Assembly (NCBI GenBank): GCA_963817735.1
Contig: CAWFPP010000014.1
Coordinates: 310,001-374,000, forward strand
Length of the DNA stretch: 64,000 nucleotides
DNA from: Bog-473 sp963817735
Lineage (GTDB): Bacteria; Actinomycetota; Acidimicrobiia; Acidimicrobiales; RAAP-2
Reading direction: 5' to 3'
Below the pieces are notes generated by a model. That model saw nothing but the letters and a program-made list of their open reading frames with translations. It did no database searches and was not told the origin of the DNA. The position numbers and the translations under genes were made by a program. Numbering within the stretch: position 1 is the stretch's first letter; every line of letters starts with the position of its first letter. Shown here piece after piece: positions 27,254 to 35,460 of the stretch.

Positions 27254-28432
27254 TCAGGAGGGGATCGCCTTGGCCGTCGCCGTCCTCGGGTGCCCGAAGC
27301 GCAGCGACAGGTACGAGGCGCCCCCGAAGGGGATGGGCAGCCAGAAGTTCACCAAGCGCCAGCTCAGGACACCGGCCGCCGCCACGCCGCCGGGCACCCC
27401 GAAGCCCTTCAGCACGGCGATGATCGTGATCTCGACGACGCCGAGGCCGCTCGGGGTGATCGGGATGACGGCCAAGATGTTGGCCAGGCCGTAGGCCACG
27501 AGCACGTCGATCGGCGACACGTGCGCGCCGAAGGCGAGCAGGAAGACAAAGAGGGAGGCGCAGTCGAGCAGCCAGTTGGCGGCGGCCCAGCTGCTGGCCT
27601 TCACCATCAGCTCCGAGCTCGTGAACAGGATCTTCATCCGGTCCGCCACCTTTTGGACCAGCGAGGTCACCGTCTCGGCCCGCACGAAGGGCAGCCGGTC
27701 CGCCACCTTGCGCAAGAAGACACCGGCCTGCTTCTCGCCCCGCGTGAGGAAGAAGATCACGGCAGCGAAGATGGCGAGGAGGAGCACCCCCAGAATGGCG
27801 GCGAACCCGTACAGCGGGTTGTACCCCTGCAAGGGGATGGAGATCAGGAGCGCCAACCAGAAGATCACGTTGAGCACGACGGCCGAGCCGATGCCCTGGG
27901 TGGCCAGGCCGAAGGCGGCGGTGCTGCCCGACACGTTGCCCTCGGTCAGCAGTCTGTAGCTGGCCGCGGTGCCTGGCACCTGGCCGCCCGGCAGCGTGTG
28001 GCTGATGGCCAGCGCCCACATGTTGATGCGGAAGAGGCGCCAGCGGTCGGGCGCGTCGGGGGAGAGCACCGTGTGGGTCAACTGCGTGTACGCGACCAGT
28101 GCCGCCACCTCGAGCAGAGCCCCGAGGATCAGCCAGACGACATTGAGCTGTCGCAGTTGGTGTGCTTCGCGGCGGGCGCTGGCCAGCTCGGGGAGCAGGA
28201 TGTACTCGCCGACGAAGAAGAGCAGCAGGACCATCAGCGTGATCTTCACGTTGCGCGGCAGGAACCTGCGGCGGACCCGAGGGGGCGGTGCGGGCGCCTC
28301 AGCGGCCGGTGCCGGCTCGACGGCGGGTGCCGGCTCGACCGCCGGTGCCGGCTCGACGGCCGGTGCAGGCGCCGGTACGGGCGCCGGTTCTTCCTCCTGC
28401 TTTCCCAGTGCTCCCTGTTCCTCCTCGTGCAT
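27254..28432 (-). CDS. LPG-synthase-TM / UPF0104-family membrane protein (flippase-like)
   Basis: A polytopic membrane protein of 392 residues matching the flippase-like half of lysyl-phosphatidylglycerol synthases. Motifs include HTLPGGQVPGTAASYRLL (the conserved P-G-G with later G-x-A), GLATQGIGSAVVLNVIFW and ILAVIPITPSGLGVVEI. The soluble lysyl-transferase domain is absent, so a lipid-transfer or flippase role is inferred. The N-terminus contains a Pro-Ala-Val-Glu repeat encoded by 18-bp direct repeats near 28310-28375. The ATG at 28432 has a GAGA-type ribosome site. Confidence 0.85.
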   Translation of the reverse strand: MHEEEQGALGKQEEEPAPVPAPAPAVEPAPAVEPAPAVEPAPAAEAPAPPPRVRRRFLPRNVKITLMVLLLFFVGEYILLPELASARREAHQLRQLNVVWLILGALLEVAALVAYTQLTHTVLSPDAPDRWRLFRINMWALAISHTLPGGQVPGTAASYRLLTEGNVSGSTAAFGLATQGIGSAVVLNVIFWLALLISIPLQGYNPLYGFAAILGVLLLAIFAAVIFFLTRGEKQAGVFLRKVADRLPFVRAETVTSLVQKVADRMKILFTSSELMVKASSWAAANWLLDCASLFVFLLAFGAHVSPIDVLVAYGLANILAVIPITPSGLGVVEITIIAVLKGFGVPGGVAAAGVLSWRLVNFWLPIPFGGASYLSLRFGHPRTATAKAIPS

Positions 28433-28511
28433 CGGATCTCATGCTTGCACGTGGGCCACCTGCACCAGAGGAACCGCCGCTCGGCGGTCAGCAGCTGCCA
28501 AGCTGGACGCC

Positions 28512-29686
28512 ATGCCCCCGAAGGCCCAGGAGACCTGGCGCTCGAGATTTTCGGGAAGTGCAGACCGGCGTGGGATCCCGCTGGGGACGATCGTCGTCTC
28601 GGTCGCCACCGTCATCCTTCTGCTGGACCTCAACGCCGCCCTCATCCTCGGGCTGTGGGTCCTGCGCACGATCCTGGTCTACATGGTCGTTGCCTTCTTC
28701 ATCACGCTCCTCTTGACCCCCCCACGCGCTTCCTGCGCCGAAAGGGACTGAGCCACGGCGGCGCCACGTTGCTCGTCTTCCTACTCGGTGCCTTGGCCCT
28801 CGGCGGCCTGGTGTACCTCTTCGCCGAGCCCCTGGTCTCGGCGGCCATCAACTTCGGCCATGAGGTGCCGCACCTGGTCAGCCAGACCAAGAAAGGACGC
28901 GGCCCGATCGGGCGCCTGGTCTACCGCCTGCATCTCGAAAAGTACCTGTCGGAGGATTCGTCCAAGCTCACGTCGCAGATCACCAAGGTGCTGAAGCCGG
29001 CCACCGCGCTGTCGGTCGGCGCGGCCGCGGCGTCGACCGTCGTCGCCATTGTGACCATCGCCATCCTGACCTTCTTCACGATGCTGGAGGCGCCCCGCAT
29101 GTGGCGTGGTTTCCTCAGCCTCTTCCATCCGAGCACGGGGGAACGGCTGCACCGGGTCGTCGACCAGTCGATCCGGTCGGTCACGGGCTACATGCTCGGG
29201 AATTCCGCCACCTCGGTGATCGCCGGGGTCATCGTGGGCATCACGCTGCAGATACTGGGGGTGCCCTTCGCGCTGCTGCTCGGCGTGTTCGTCGCCATGG
29301 TCGATCTCCTGCCGCTGGTGGGCGGCCTGCTGGCGGGTGTCCCGGTCGTCATCATCGCCGCCATCCACTCGGTCCCGGCCGGAATCGTCATGCTGATCGT
29401 GTTCCTGGTGTACCAGCAGATCGAGAACCATGTCCTCAACCCGGTCATCATGAGCAAGACGGTGCAGCTGAACCCCTTTTGGGTCTTGATTTCCGTCCTG
29501 GTCGCTGCCACCTTGGGCGGCAAGATCGCCGGGGGCCTCGGCACCTTCGTCGGGGCGCTGATCGGCATCCCCGTGGGTGGCGCAATCCAGGTGATTGTGC
29601 GGGAATTGCGCCGGGGGCCCGATGCGGTCGGCGCTCCGGACGAGGAGGGCTTGGTCGCGCCCGCTGGGGAGCCGGTCGACATCTGA
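28512..29686 (+). CDS. AI-2E family transporter (PerM-like permease), apparent single-base frameshift
   Basis: The N-terminal part from ATG 28512 (MPPKAQETWRSRFSG, then two TM segments) runs in one frame to a seven-C run near 28717-28723. There the reading goes out of frame and stops at 28751. One more C would continue as TPPTRFLRRKGLSHGGATLL into the second frame, which carries the rest: TGYMLGNSATSVIAGVIVGI, VDLLPLVGGLLAGVPVV, and ENHVLNPVIMSKTVQLNP, all typical of AI-2E exporters. The two halves fit exactly with no missing region, so either the C-run was miscounted or the gene carries a recent inactivating deletion. The transported substrate is unknown; the family name does not prove AI-2 export. 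Confidence 0.82.
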
Positions 29687-29766
29687 GCGGCGCGCCGGCG
29701 TGCATCCAAGACGAAAGAGGCAGGCCAGGGGCGGAACCAGGCCCGGCCGCCGCGCCGGCCGGCGAA

Positions 29767-29795
29767 GAGGTTGGCGCGGCAACCTCCCCTACAAT
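29767..29795 (+). promoter_or_regulatory. Leaderless promoter with an overlapping inverted repeat
   Basis: TACAAT (29790-29795), nearly consensus, ends six bases before the ATG at 29802. Immediately upstream, GAGGTTG (29767-29773) and CAACCTC (29780-29786) form an inverted repeat covering the place where a -35 box would lie. That is a natural repressor position. It could instead act as a terminator hairpin for the permease gene, but there is no T-tract. Confidence 0.5.
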
Positions 29796-29801
29796 GGCTG
29801 T

Positions 29802-30683
29802 ATGCGACCGCTGGTGGTCATTCCGACCTACAACGAGTCGGAGAACATCGAGCGGATGCTGCGCCGGATTCACGAGTGCCTGCCCGGTGCCGGCGTGCTG
29901 GTGGTCGACGACGGCAGCCCCGATGGCACCGCGGAGATCGTGAAGGGGGTGGCGGCCGAGCTGCCCGACGTGCACCTGCTGTCGCGGACGTCCAAGTCCG
30001 GGCTCGGCAGCGCGTACCGCGCCGGTTTCGCCTGGGGTCTCGAGCGCGGCTACGACGCCTACATCGAGATCGATGCCGACTTCTCGCACGACCCTGCCGC
30101 GCTGCCGACCTTGGTGGCGCCGCTCAGCGAGGGCTTCGAAGTCGTGATCGGCTCGCGTTACATCGAGGGGGGCTCCATCCCCAACTGGGCCTGGCATCGG
30201 CACCTGCTCTCGCGCGGTGGCAACGCCTACGCCTCCGCCGTACTCGGTCTCGGCGTGGCGGACTCGACGGCGGGGTACCGCGCCTACTCGGCCGGCATCT
30301 TGCGCCAGCTCGACCTCGACCGCATCCGGGCCGAGGGCTACGGCTTCCAGATCGAGATGACATACCGGGCGCGCCAGCACGGCGGCGCCATCACCGAAGT
30401 GCCGATCAAGTTCGTCGACCGCGAGGCCGGCGAGTCGAAGATGTCCTCGTTCATCGTCGTCGAGGCGCTGGGCCTGGTGACGTGGTGGGGCCTGGGCCGG
30501 ATCGTGCACGGCGCGAAGCGCCTCTCTTCGGGCTCGCGTGTCAAGGCGCCGGTGAGCGGAGCGGTGGCCGGTGCCGGCGCCACCGGCGCCGCCGGGGACT
30601 TCGGGCAGGCGGCAACCAGTGCCGCCACGAGCACCGGGGCCAGCACCGCCAGCGGCACCGAGGGCTCGGTCCGTTCGGCGTGA
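29802..30683 (+). CDS. Polyprenol monophosphomannose synthase (DPM1/Ppm1 type)
   Basis: A GT-A fold family 2 glycosyltransferase that moves mannose from GDP-mannose to polyprenyl phosphate. The N-terminus LVVIPTYNESENIERML, the VVDDGSPDGTAE nucleotide site, the metal site EIDADFSHDPAALP, and GSRYIEGGSIPNW match DPM1-type enzymes. The catalytic domain fills about residues 1-245. A tail rich in Ala/Gly/Ser/Thr follows, and no obvious acyltransferase or large membrane domain is present. The TACAAT box supports ATG 29802 as start. The stop overlaps the response-regulator GTG. Confidence 0.92.
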   Translation: MRPLVVIPTYNESENIERMLRRIHECLPGAGVLVVDDGSPDGTAEIVKGVAAELPDVHLLSRTSKSGLGSAYRAGFAWGLERGYDAYIEIDADFSHDPAALPTLVAPLSEGFEVVIGSRYIEGGSIPNWAWHRHLLSRGGNAYASAVLGLGVADSTAGYRAYSAGILRQLDLDRIRAEGYGFQIEMTYRARQHGGAITEVPIKFVDREAGESKMSSFIVVEALGLVTWWGLGRIVHGAKRLSSGSRVKAPVSGAVAGAGATGAAGDFGQAATSAATSTGASTASGTEGSVRSA

Positions 30684-31384
30684 CGGTCGAGGCACCCGCC
30701 GCCCGCATCCTCGTCGTCGACGACGAGCCGAGCATCGCGGAGCTGCTCTCCGCCGCGCTCGTCTTCGAGGGCTATCAGGTCGGCGTCGCCGCCACGGGCG
30801 CGGAGGCGCTCGAGCAGGTGCGCAGCTTCCGCCCGCATCTCGTCATGCTCGACGTCATGCTGCCCGACTTCGACGGCAACGAGGTCTGCCGGCGGCTGCG
30901 CCACCAGGGCGAGCAGATGCCGATCGTCTTCCTCACGGCGCGCGACACGACCGAGGACAAGGTCGAAGGGCTGAGCATGGGCGACGACTACGTGACGAAG
31001 CCCTTCAGCATCGAGGAGCTCATGGCGCGGGTCGGCGCGATCCTGCGGCGCGCCGGCGAGATGGCGGCGGCCGACACCTCGCTCCTGCGCTTCGCCGACC
31101 TGATGATGAACATCGACACCCATGAGGTCTGGCGCGACGAGCTCGCCATCGAGCTGACGGCCACGGAGTTCAACCTGCTCCACTACCTGCTCGAGAACGC
31201 CCGACGGGTGATCTCCAAGTCCGAGCTCCTCGACAACGTCTGGGGTTATGACTTCCACGGCGATCCCAACATCGTCGAGACCTACATCAGCTACCTGCGC
31301 AAGAAGGTCGATGACCGCGAGCCGGCGCTCATCCACACGATCCGGCGCGTGGGCTACACCCTCCGCCTGCCCCGGGACGGATGA
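30680..31384 (+). CDS. OmpR/PhoB-family response regulator
   Basis: A receiver domain with the acidic pair Asp14-Asp15, the phosphoacceptor Asp58 (LVMLDVMLP), Thr/Lys in VFLTARDTT and DDYVTKPFS, followed by a winged-helix DNA-binding domain (LTATEFNLLHYLLENARRVI, VWGYDFHGDPNIVETYI, IHTIRRVGYTLR). The layout resembles actinobacterial TrcR/TcrX-type regulators. The loop before DDYVTKPF appears one residue shorter than usual. The GTG start overlaps the previous stop, and the stop overlaps the ATG of the kinase, so the pair is translated together. The signal and targets are unknown. Confidence 0.94.
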   Translation: MTVEAPAARILVVDDEPSIAELLSAALVFEGYQVGVAATGAEALEQVRSFRPHLVMLDVMLPDFDGNEVCRRLRHQGEQMPIVFLTARDTTEDKVEGLSMGDDYVTKPFSIEELMARVGAILRRAGEMAAADTSLLRFADLMMNIDTHEVWRDELAIELTATEFNLLHYLLENARRVISKSELLDNVWGYDFHGDPNIVETYISYLRKKVDDREPALIHTIRRVGYTLRLPRDG

Positions 31385-32883
31385 GCCTCCAGAAGCGGCT
31401 CATCGCCCTGGTGGCCTTGCTGCTCGCGCTCGGCCTCGTGGTGGCCGATGTCGTGACCTACACGTCGGTGCGCTCGTTCCTCTACGGCCAGGCCGACAAC
31501 ACGCTGGCCCAGAACGAGCTGCTGGGCTTCAACTACTTCACGTATACGGCCGAGCGCGGCTTGCAGGTCAACGAGTCCAACCTGTCGCGGCGGGTCTCCC
31601 AGGACGTCTACGTGCAGCTGTTGGACCACAATGGAACGGTCGTGCTGGCACGGCCCTCGGGGTCGATTGCGCATCCGGACCCGGCTCCGGTCCTGACCCA
31701 GGACATCCCGGTGCAGCAGGTGCCCGAAATCGACCGCCGTGTGCGCGTCGGGCGCTACGCCGGCACCTTCCGGCCCGACCCCGACGCAGTGGTCCTGGCG
31801 AGCACCGGCGACCCTGACGGCCAGTACCGCACGGTCGCCGTCTCGGTCCCCCAGGGCACGCTCGTCACCTCGCTGTCACTCAACCCGACGAACGACACGC
31901 TCGCCTCGCTGCGCAAGGTGGAGCTGATCGCCAGCCTGGCCGTCCTGCTGGCCATGGCCCTCCTGGTCCTGGTCGTGGTGCGCCGAGGGTTGCGCCCCTT
32001 GCGCCAGATGGCCGGCACGGCTGACGCCATCGCGTCGGGGGACCTGACCCGCCGTGTCCCCGAGGGGCGTCCCGGCACCGAGATCGGCCGCCTGGGTTCG
32101 GCCCTCAACGCCATGCTGGCCCAGATCGAGGTGGCATTCGACGCCAAGTCGGCCTCCGAGGAGCGCCTGCGCCAATTCGTGGCCGACGCGTCCCACGAGT
32201 TGCGCACGCCCCTCACCTCCATCCGCGGCTACGCCGAGCTACTGCGCCGGGGCGGCTTCTCCGACGAGGCCGGGCGCAAAAAGGCCCTCCAGCGCATCGA
32301 GGAGGAGGCCACCCGGATGGGAGGCCTGGTCGAGGATCTCTTGTTGCTGGCCGAGCTGGACCGCGGCCGGCCGCTGCGGGCGGAACCGGTCGACCTCCAC
32401 CGGATCTGCGCCGACGCGGTGGACGACTCCAACGCGCTGCCCCACGGCCACCAGCTCAGCCTGCAGGCGGGGCCGCCGGTCGTGGTGCTGGGGGACGACG
32501 AGCGCCTGACCCAGGTGGCCCACAACCTGGTGCGCAACGCCGTGGCCCACACGCCGGAGGGGACCGAGGTCGTCGTCTCGACCGGGGTGACCGGCTCCAT
32601 GGGCTTCATCCGGGTATCCGACAACGGCCCGGGCATCCCGCCCGGGGCGGCCGGCCGGGTCTTCGACCGCTTCTACCAGGGCGACCCCTCGCGCTCGGTC
32701 TCGGGCACCGGGCTCGGCCTCGCCATCGTGCAGGCCATCGCCGAGGCCCTGCACGGCACGGCCGAGGTGGCGACCTCGCCCCCGGGCGGGGCCACCATGG
32801 AGGTCAAGGTCCCGCTGGCCGGCATCCATGTCGAAGCGGCGGCGGGCCCGCCGGCGCCGGTGCGCTCACCGCAGCTGCACTGA
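31381..32883 (+). CDS. Sensor histidine kinase (HAMP-HisKA-HATPase)
   Basis: The membrane partner of the preceding regulator. TM1 (about 8-28), an extracytoplasmic sensor region (about 30-180), TM2 (about 182-204), a HAMP linker, the HisKA phosphoacceptor His272 in ADASHELRTPLTSIRGYAEL, then the ATPase with N box (VAHNLVRNAVAHT), G1 (VSDNGPGIP), F (FDRFYQ) and G2 (GTGLGLAIV). All catalytic boxes are intact. The ATGA overlap with the regulator gives a 1:1 operon. The sensor domain has no recognisable ligand-binding motif. Length is 500 residues. Confidence 0.95.
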   Translation: MSLQKRLIALVALLLALGLVVADVVTYTSVRSFLYGQADNTLAQNELLGFNYFTYTAERGLQVNESNLSRRVSQDVYVQLLDHNGTVVLARPSGSIAHPDPAPVLTQDIPVQQVPEIDRRVRVGRYAGTFRPDPDAVVLASTGDPDGQYRTVAVSVPQGTLVTSLSLNPTNDTLASLRKVELIASLAVLLAMALLVLVVVRRGLRPLRQMAGTADAIASGDLTRRVPEGRPGTEIGRLGSALNAMLAQIEVAFDAKSASEERLRQFVADASHELRTPLTSIRGYAELLRRGGFSDEAGRKKALQRIEEEATRMGGLVEDLLLLAELDRGRPLRAEPVDLHRICADAVDDSNALPHGHQLSLQAGPPVVVLGDDERLTQVAHNLVRNAVAHTPEGTEVVVSTGVTGSMGFIRVSDNGPGIPPGAAGRVFDRFYQGDPSRSVSGTGLGLAIVQAIAEALHGTAEVATSPPGGATMEVKVPLAGIHVEAAAGPPAPVRSPQLH

Positions 32884-32892
32884 GTCCCGGTC

Positions 32893-34911
32893 TCAGCGCA
32901 GCAGGGCGGCAGCTCCGGGCACCACGGCATCGAGCACCGTGGCCAGCTTGACGTTGGCCTCGATCGCCTCGGCATCGGGGTCCGAGTCGGCCACGATCCC
33001 CCCGCCGGCCCGTAGCTCGAGGGTGGCCCCGTCGGCGCCGAGCTGGGCGCTGCGGATGCCGATCATCCATTCCCCGTCGCCATTGGCACCGACCCAGCCC
33101 ACCGGCCCGGCCCAATGGCCCCGCTCACCCGCCTCGTGGGCCGCGATGTAGGCGAGGGCCTCGGCGCGCGGCGTGCCGCCCACGGCCGGCGTGGGATGCA
33201 GGCGCTGCAGGAGCTCGAGCACCCCGGCGGGCTCGGCCCCGGTCAGGCGGCCCTCGATTCTCGTGCCGAGATGCGCCACCGAGCGGAAGGAGACCACCGA
33301 GGGCTGGTGCGGCACGGTCAGGTCCGCGCAGAACGGGGCCAGGACGGCGGCGATGTCGTCGACGACGAAGCGGTGCTCGGCGCGGTTCTTGGCCGACTCC
33401 GCCAGGTCGCGCTGGGCGTCGGCGTCGGACCGGGCGGTGTCGCCCCGCGACACGGTCCCGGCCAGGGGGTGGCTCGAGACCCTGGTCCCGTGGCGGGCCA
33501 CCAGGAGCTCGGGGCTGGCGCCGAAGAAGGAGCCTTCGGGGACCGGCATGGAGAAGATGGTGCAATTCGGCTCGCCGGCCCGCAGCCGGCGCAAGACGGC
33601 CGACAGCGAGAGCTGTCCGTGGAGCCGGACCTCGACCGGCCGCGACAGCACCACCTTGCGCAGGCCGGCGCCGGGCGCCGCCATGACAGCGACGGCGTCG
33701 GCGACCAGGGCGGCGTACCCGTCGGAGTCCATGGGAGCCGTGAGCTCGTCCACGCCGGCCTCCACTGACTGTGGGGGCGAGCTCCCGTACTGCCAGATGA
33801 CGGCGTCGAAGAGCTCGCCGGTGTCGGGCAACGCCACGTCGGCCGGACCGACCGCGGTGGCCCAGCGACGCGTGACACCGTCGGCGTCGCGCGAGGTTCC
33901 CATGGTGAAGCGCGGGACGACGAGATGACCGCCGAAGGTGTCGGTGAAGGGGAGCGCGCCGAGGGCCACGGGCCCCGAGCCCAGGACACCGACGGCGTCG
34001 TCGCTGGGGATGGCGGCCAGCGCCGCCGCCGCCTCGGTGCCGGGCACGAGCAAGGCGGTGCCCCATCCGACCAGTGTCAGCCCCGGTCGGTCGAAGAGCA
34101 CGGTGGGGCTGCCGTCGAACTCCAGTGCGTCGGGCCCGTACTCGAGCGGGACGGTGCGGGCGTGCAGGGCCGTGGCCACCCGGGCCGTCACGGTGTGCCG
34201 GCGCGGCGTGGCCACCACCATCTGGCTCAGTCCGCCGGCGAGCGGCCGGATCCCCACGGCGGAGAAGCCCGCGTCGCGCAGCATCGTGCGCAGCACCGGG
34301 GTGGGAGGCAGGTAGGCGACCGACTGGGGCAGGTAGCGGTAGGCCTCCTTGTCCGAGAGGGCCGCACCGAGCACCGGCACGGCCTTGGTGAACCAGAGGT
34401 CGTAGCCGGCGCGCCAGAGCGGTTGGGTGGGCGTGTCCACCTCGAGCACGGCCAGGCGCCCGCCCGGCCGCAGAACCCGGGCCGACTCGGCCAGGGTGGC
34501 CACGAGATCGGTGAAGTTGCGCAGGGCGTAGCCGCAGACGAGGCCGTCGAAGGCCCCGGCGGCGAAAGGGAGGTGGCTGCCGTCGGCCTCGACCAGCGGC
34601 GTGGCGGTCCCGTTGGAACCGAGCATGCCCGCGCTCAGGTCGGTGCCGACGACCCGGTAGCCGCTCCGCAACGCGAGCCGCGAGAGGTCGCCGGTGCCGC
34701 AGGCGAGGTCCAGGACCAGCGACCCTGCGGGCAGTGCCAGTGCGGCCACTGTCCCTCGCCGCCAGGCCTGGTCGAGCCCGAACGTCATCAGACGGTTGAT
34801 CAGGTCATAGCGCGGCGCAATGGTGTCGAACATGGCGCGCACCCGCGCCGTCTTCTCGTCCCCGGTGGGCAGCGGCGCCGGTGATCCCGACCCGGGCCGG
34901 CGTCGCGCCAT
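32893..34911 (-). CDS. menG-menF: Fused demethylmenaquinone methyltransferase (MenG/UbiE) and isochorismate synthase (MenF)
   Basis: One uninterrupted frame of 672 residues. Residues 1 to about 235 are a UbiE/MenG methyltransferase (VRAMFDTIAPRYDLINRLM, LVLDLACGTGDLSRLA, CGYALRNFTD, VLEVDTP). From about 240 the protein is an isochorismate synthase: TVPLEYGPDALEF, VEVRLHGQLSLSAVLRRLRA, GSFFGASPELLVARHG, SHPLAGTVSRGDTA, and AGGGIVADSDPDAEA. The two parts meet with almost no linker and there is no stop or rebooting site. The product would carry the first (chorismate to isochorismate) and last (ring methylation) steps of menaquinone synthesis. Fusion by a missed stop is possible but no frame break is visible. 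Other men genes are absent here. Confidence 0.88.
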   Translation of the reverse strand: MARRRPGSGSPAPLPTGDEKTARVRAMFDTIAPRYDLINRLMTFGLDQAWRRGTVAALALPAGSLVLDLACGTGDLSRLALRSGYRVVGTDLSAGMLGSNGTATPLVEADGSHLPFAAGAFDGLVCGYALRNFTDLVATLAESARVLRPGGRLAVLEVDTPTQPLWRAGYDLWFTKAVPVLGAALSDKEAYRYLPQSVAYLPPTPVLRTMLRDAGFSAVGIRPLAGGLSQMVVATPRRHTVTARVATALHARTVPLEYGPDALEFDGSPTVLFDRPGLTLVGWGTALLVPGTEAAAALAAIPSDDAVGVLGSGPVALGALPFTDTFGGHLVVPRFTMGTSRDADGVTRRWATAVGPADVALPDTGELFDAVIWQYGSSPPQSVEAGVDELTAPMDSDGYAALVADAVAVMAAPGAGLRKVVLSRPVEVRLHGQLSLSAVLRRLRAGEPNCTIFSMPVPEGSFFGASPELLVARHGTRVSSHPLAGTVSRGDTARSDADAQRDLAESAKNRAEHRFVVDDIAAVLAPFCADLTVPHQPSVVSFRSVAHLGTRIEGRLTGAEPAGVLELLQRLHPTPAVGGTPRAEALAYIAAHEAGERGHWAGPVGWVGANGDGEWMIGIRSAQLGADGATLELRAGGGIVADSDPDAEAIEANVKLATVLDAVVPGAAALLR

Positions 34912-34925
34912 GGCGTCAGTCGGTG

Positions 34926-35381
34926 TCAGCGGTAGTAGCGGTAGACCACTTGGGCCACGCAGGCGGGCTTGGGCGCGCCCTTGACCTCCATCACGAGATC
35001 GTAGGTGACCTGCACGCCGCCTTCGGTGTCGTCGACGGCGGCGACGGTGACGCCCATGCGCAGCTCCGAGCCGACGGGCACGGGGGAGGGGAAGCGGACC
35101 TTGTTGCAGCCGTAGTTGACGCCGAACTTCATGTTGTCGACGCGGATGACCTTGTTCAAGAGGACCGGTGCCAGCGACAGCGTCAGGTAGCCGTGCGCGA
35201 TGGCCACGCCGAACGGGCCATCCTTGGCCCGCTCAGGGTCGACGTGGATCCACTGGTGGTCGTCGGTGGCGTCGGCGAAGAGGTTCACCCGTTCCTGGGT
35301 GATCGGCTGCCATTCCGAGTGGCCGAGCTCCTTGCCGACGAGCTCGTGAAAGGCGTCGACGCCGTCGACGGTGGTGGTCAT
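34926..35381 (-). CDS. MaoC-family dehydratase (hydratase-2 hot-dog fold)
   Basis: A 151-residue single hot-dog protein. It has the hydratase-2 signature: Asp in FADATDDHQWIHVDPERA and His in GVAIAHGYLTLSL, the catalytic pair that adds water to enoyl-thioesters. The substrate chain is unknown. The ATG at 35381 has a GAGGAG ribosome site; longer forms are not supported. A TAGCGT box on the minus strand (35431-35426) could be its -10, giving a leader of about 40 bases. It diverges from the VIT1 gene. Confidence 0.9.
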   Translation of the reverse strand: MTTTVDGVDAFHELVGKELGHSEWQPITQERVNLFADATDDHQWIHVDPERAKDGPFGVAIAHGYLTLSLAPVLLNKVIRVDNMKFGVNYGCNKVRFPSPVPVGSELRMGVTVAAVDDTEGGVQVTYDLVMEVKGAPKPACVAQVVYRYYR

Positions 35382-35428
35382 GGTGCGCTCCTCGCTGGTC
35401 AGGGTCTGATTCCGCAGCAGGACGCTAC

Positions 35429-35460
35429 CCGCGTGGGAGTGCCTCACTACGCTGACGCGG
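35429..35460. promoter_or_regulatory. VIT1 promoter within nested inverted repeats
   Basis: TACGCT (35448-35453) ends seven bases before the GTG at 35461, a near-leaderless promoter. Around it CCGCGT (35429-35434) pairs with ACGCGG (35455-35460), and inside AGTG (35438-35441) pairs with CACT (35445-35448). A metal-responsive repressor site would fit the iron/manganese transporter downstream, but no known operator consensus is matched. Confidence 0.35.
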
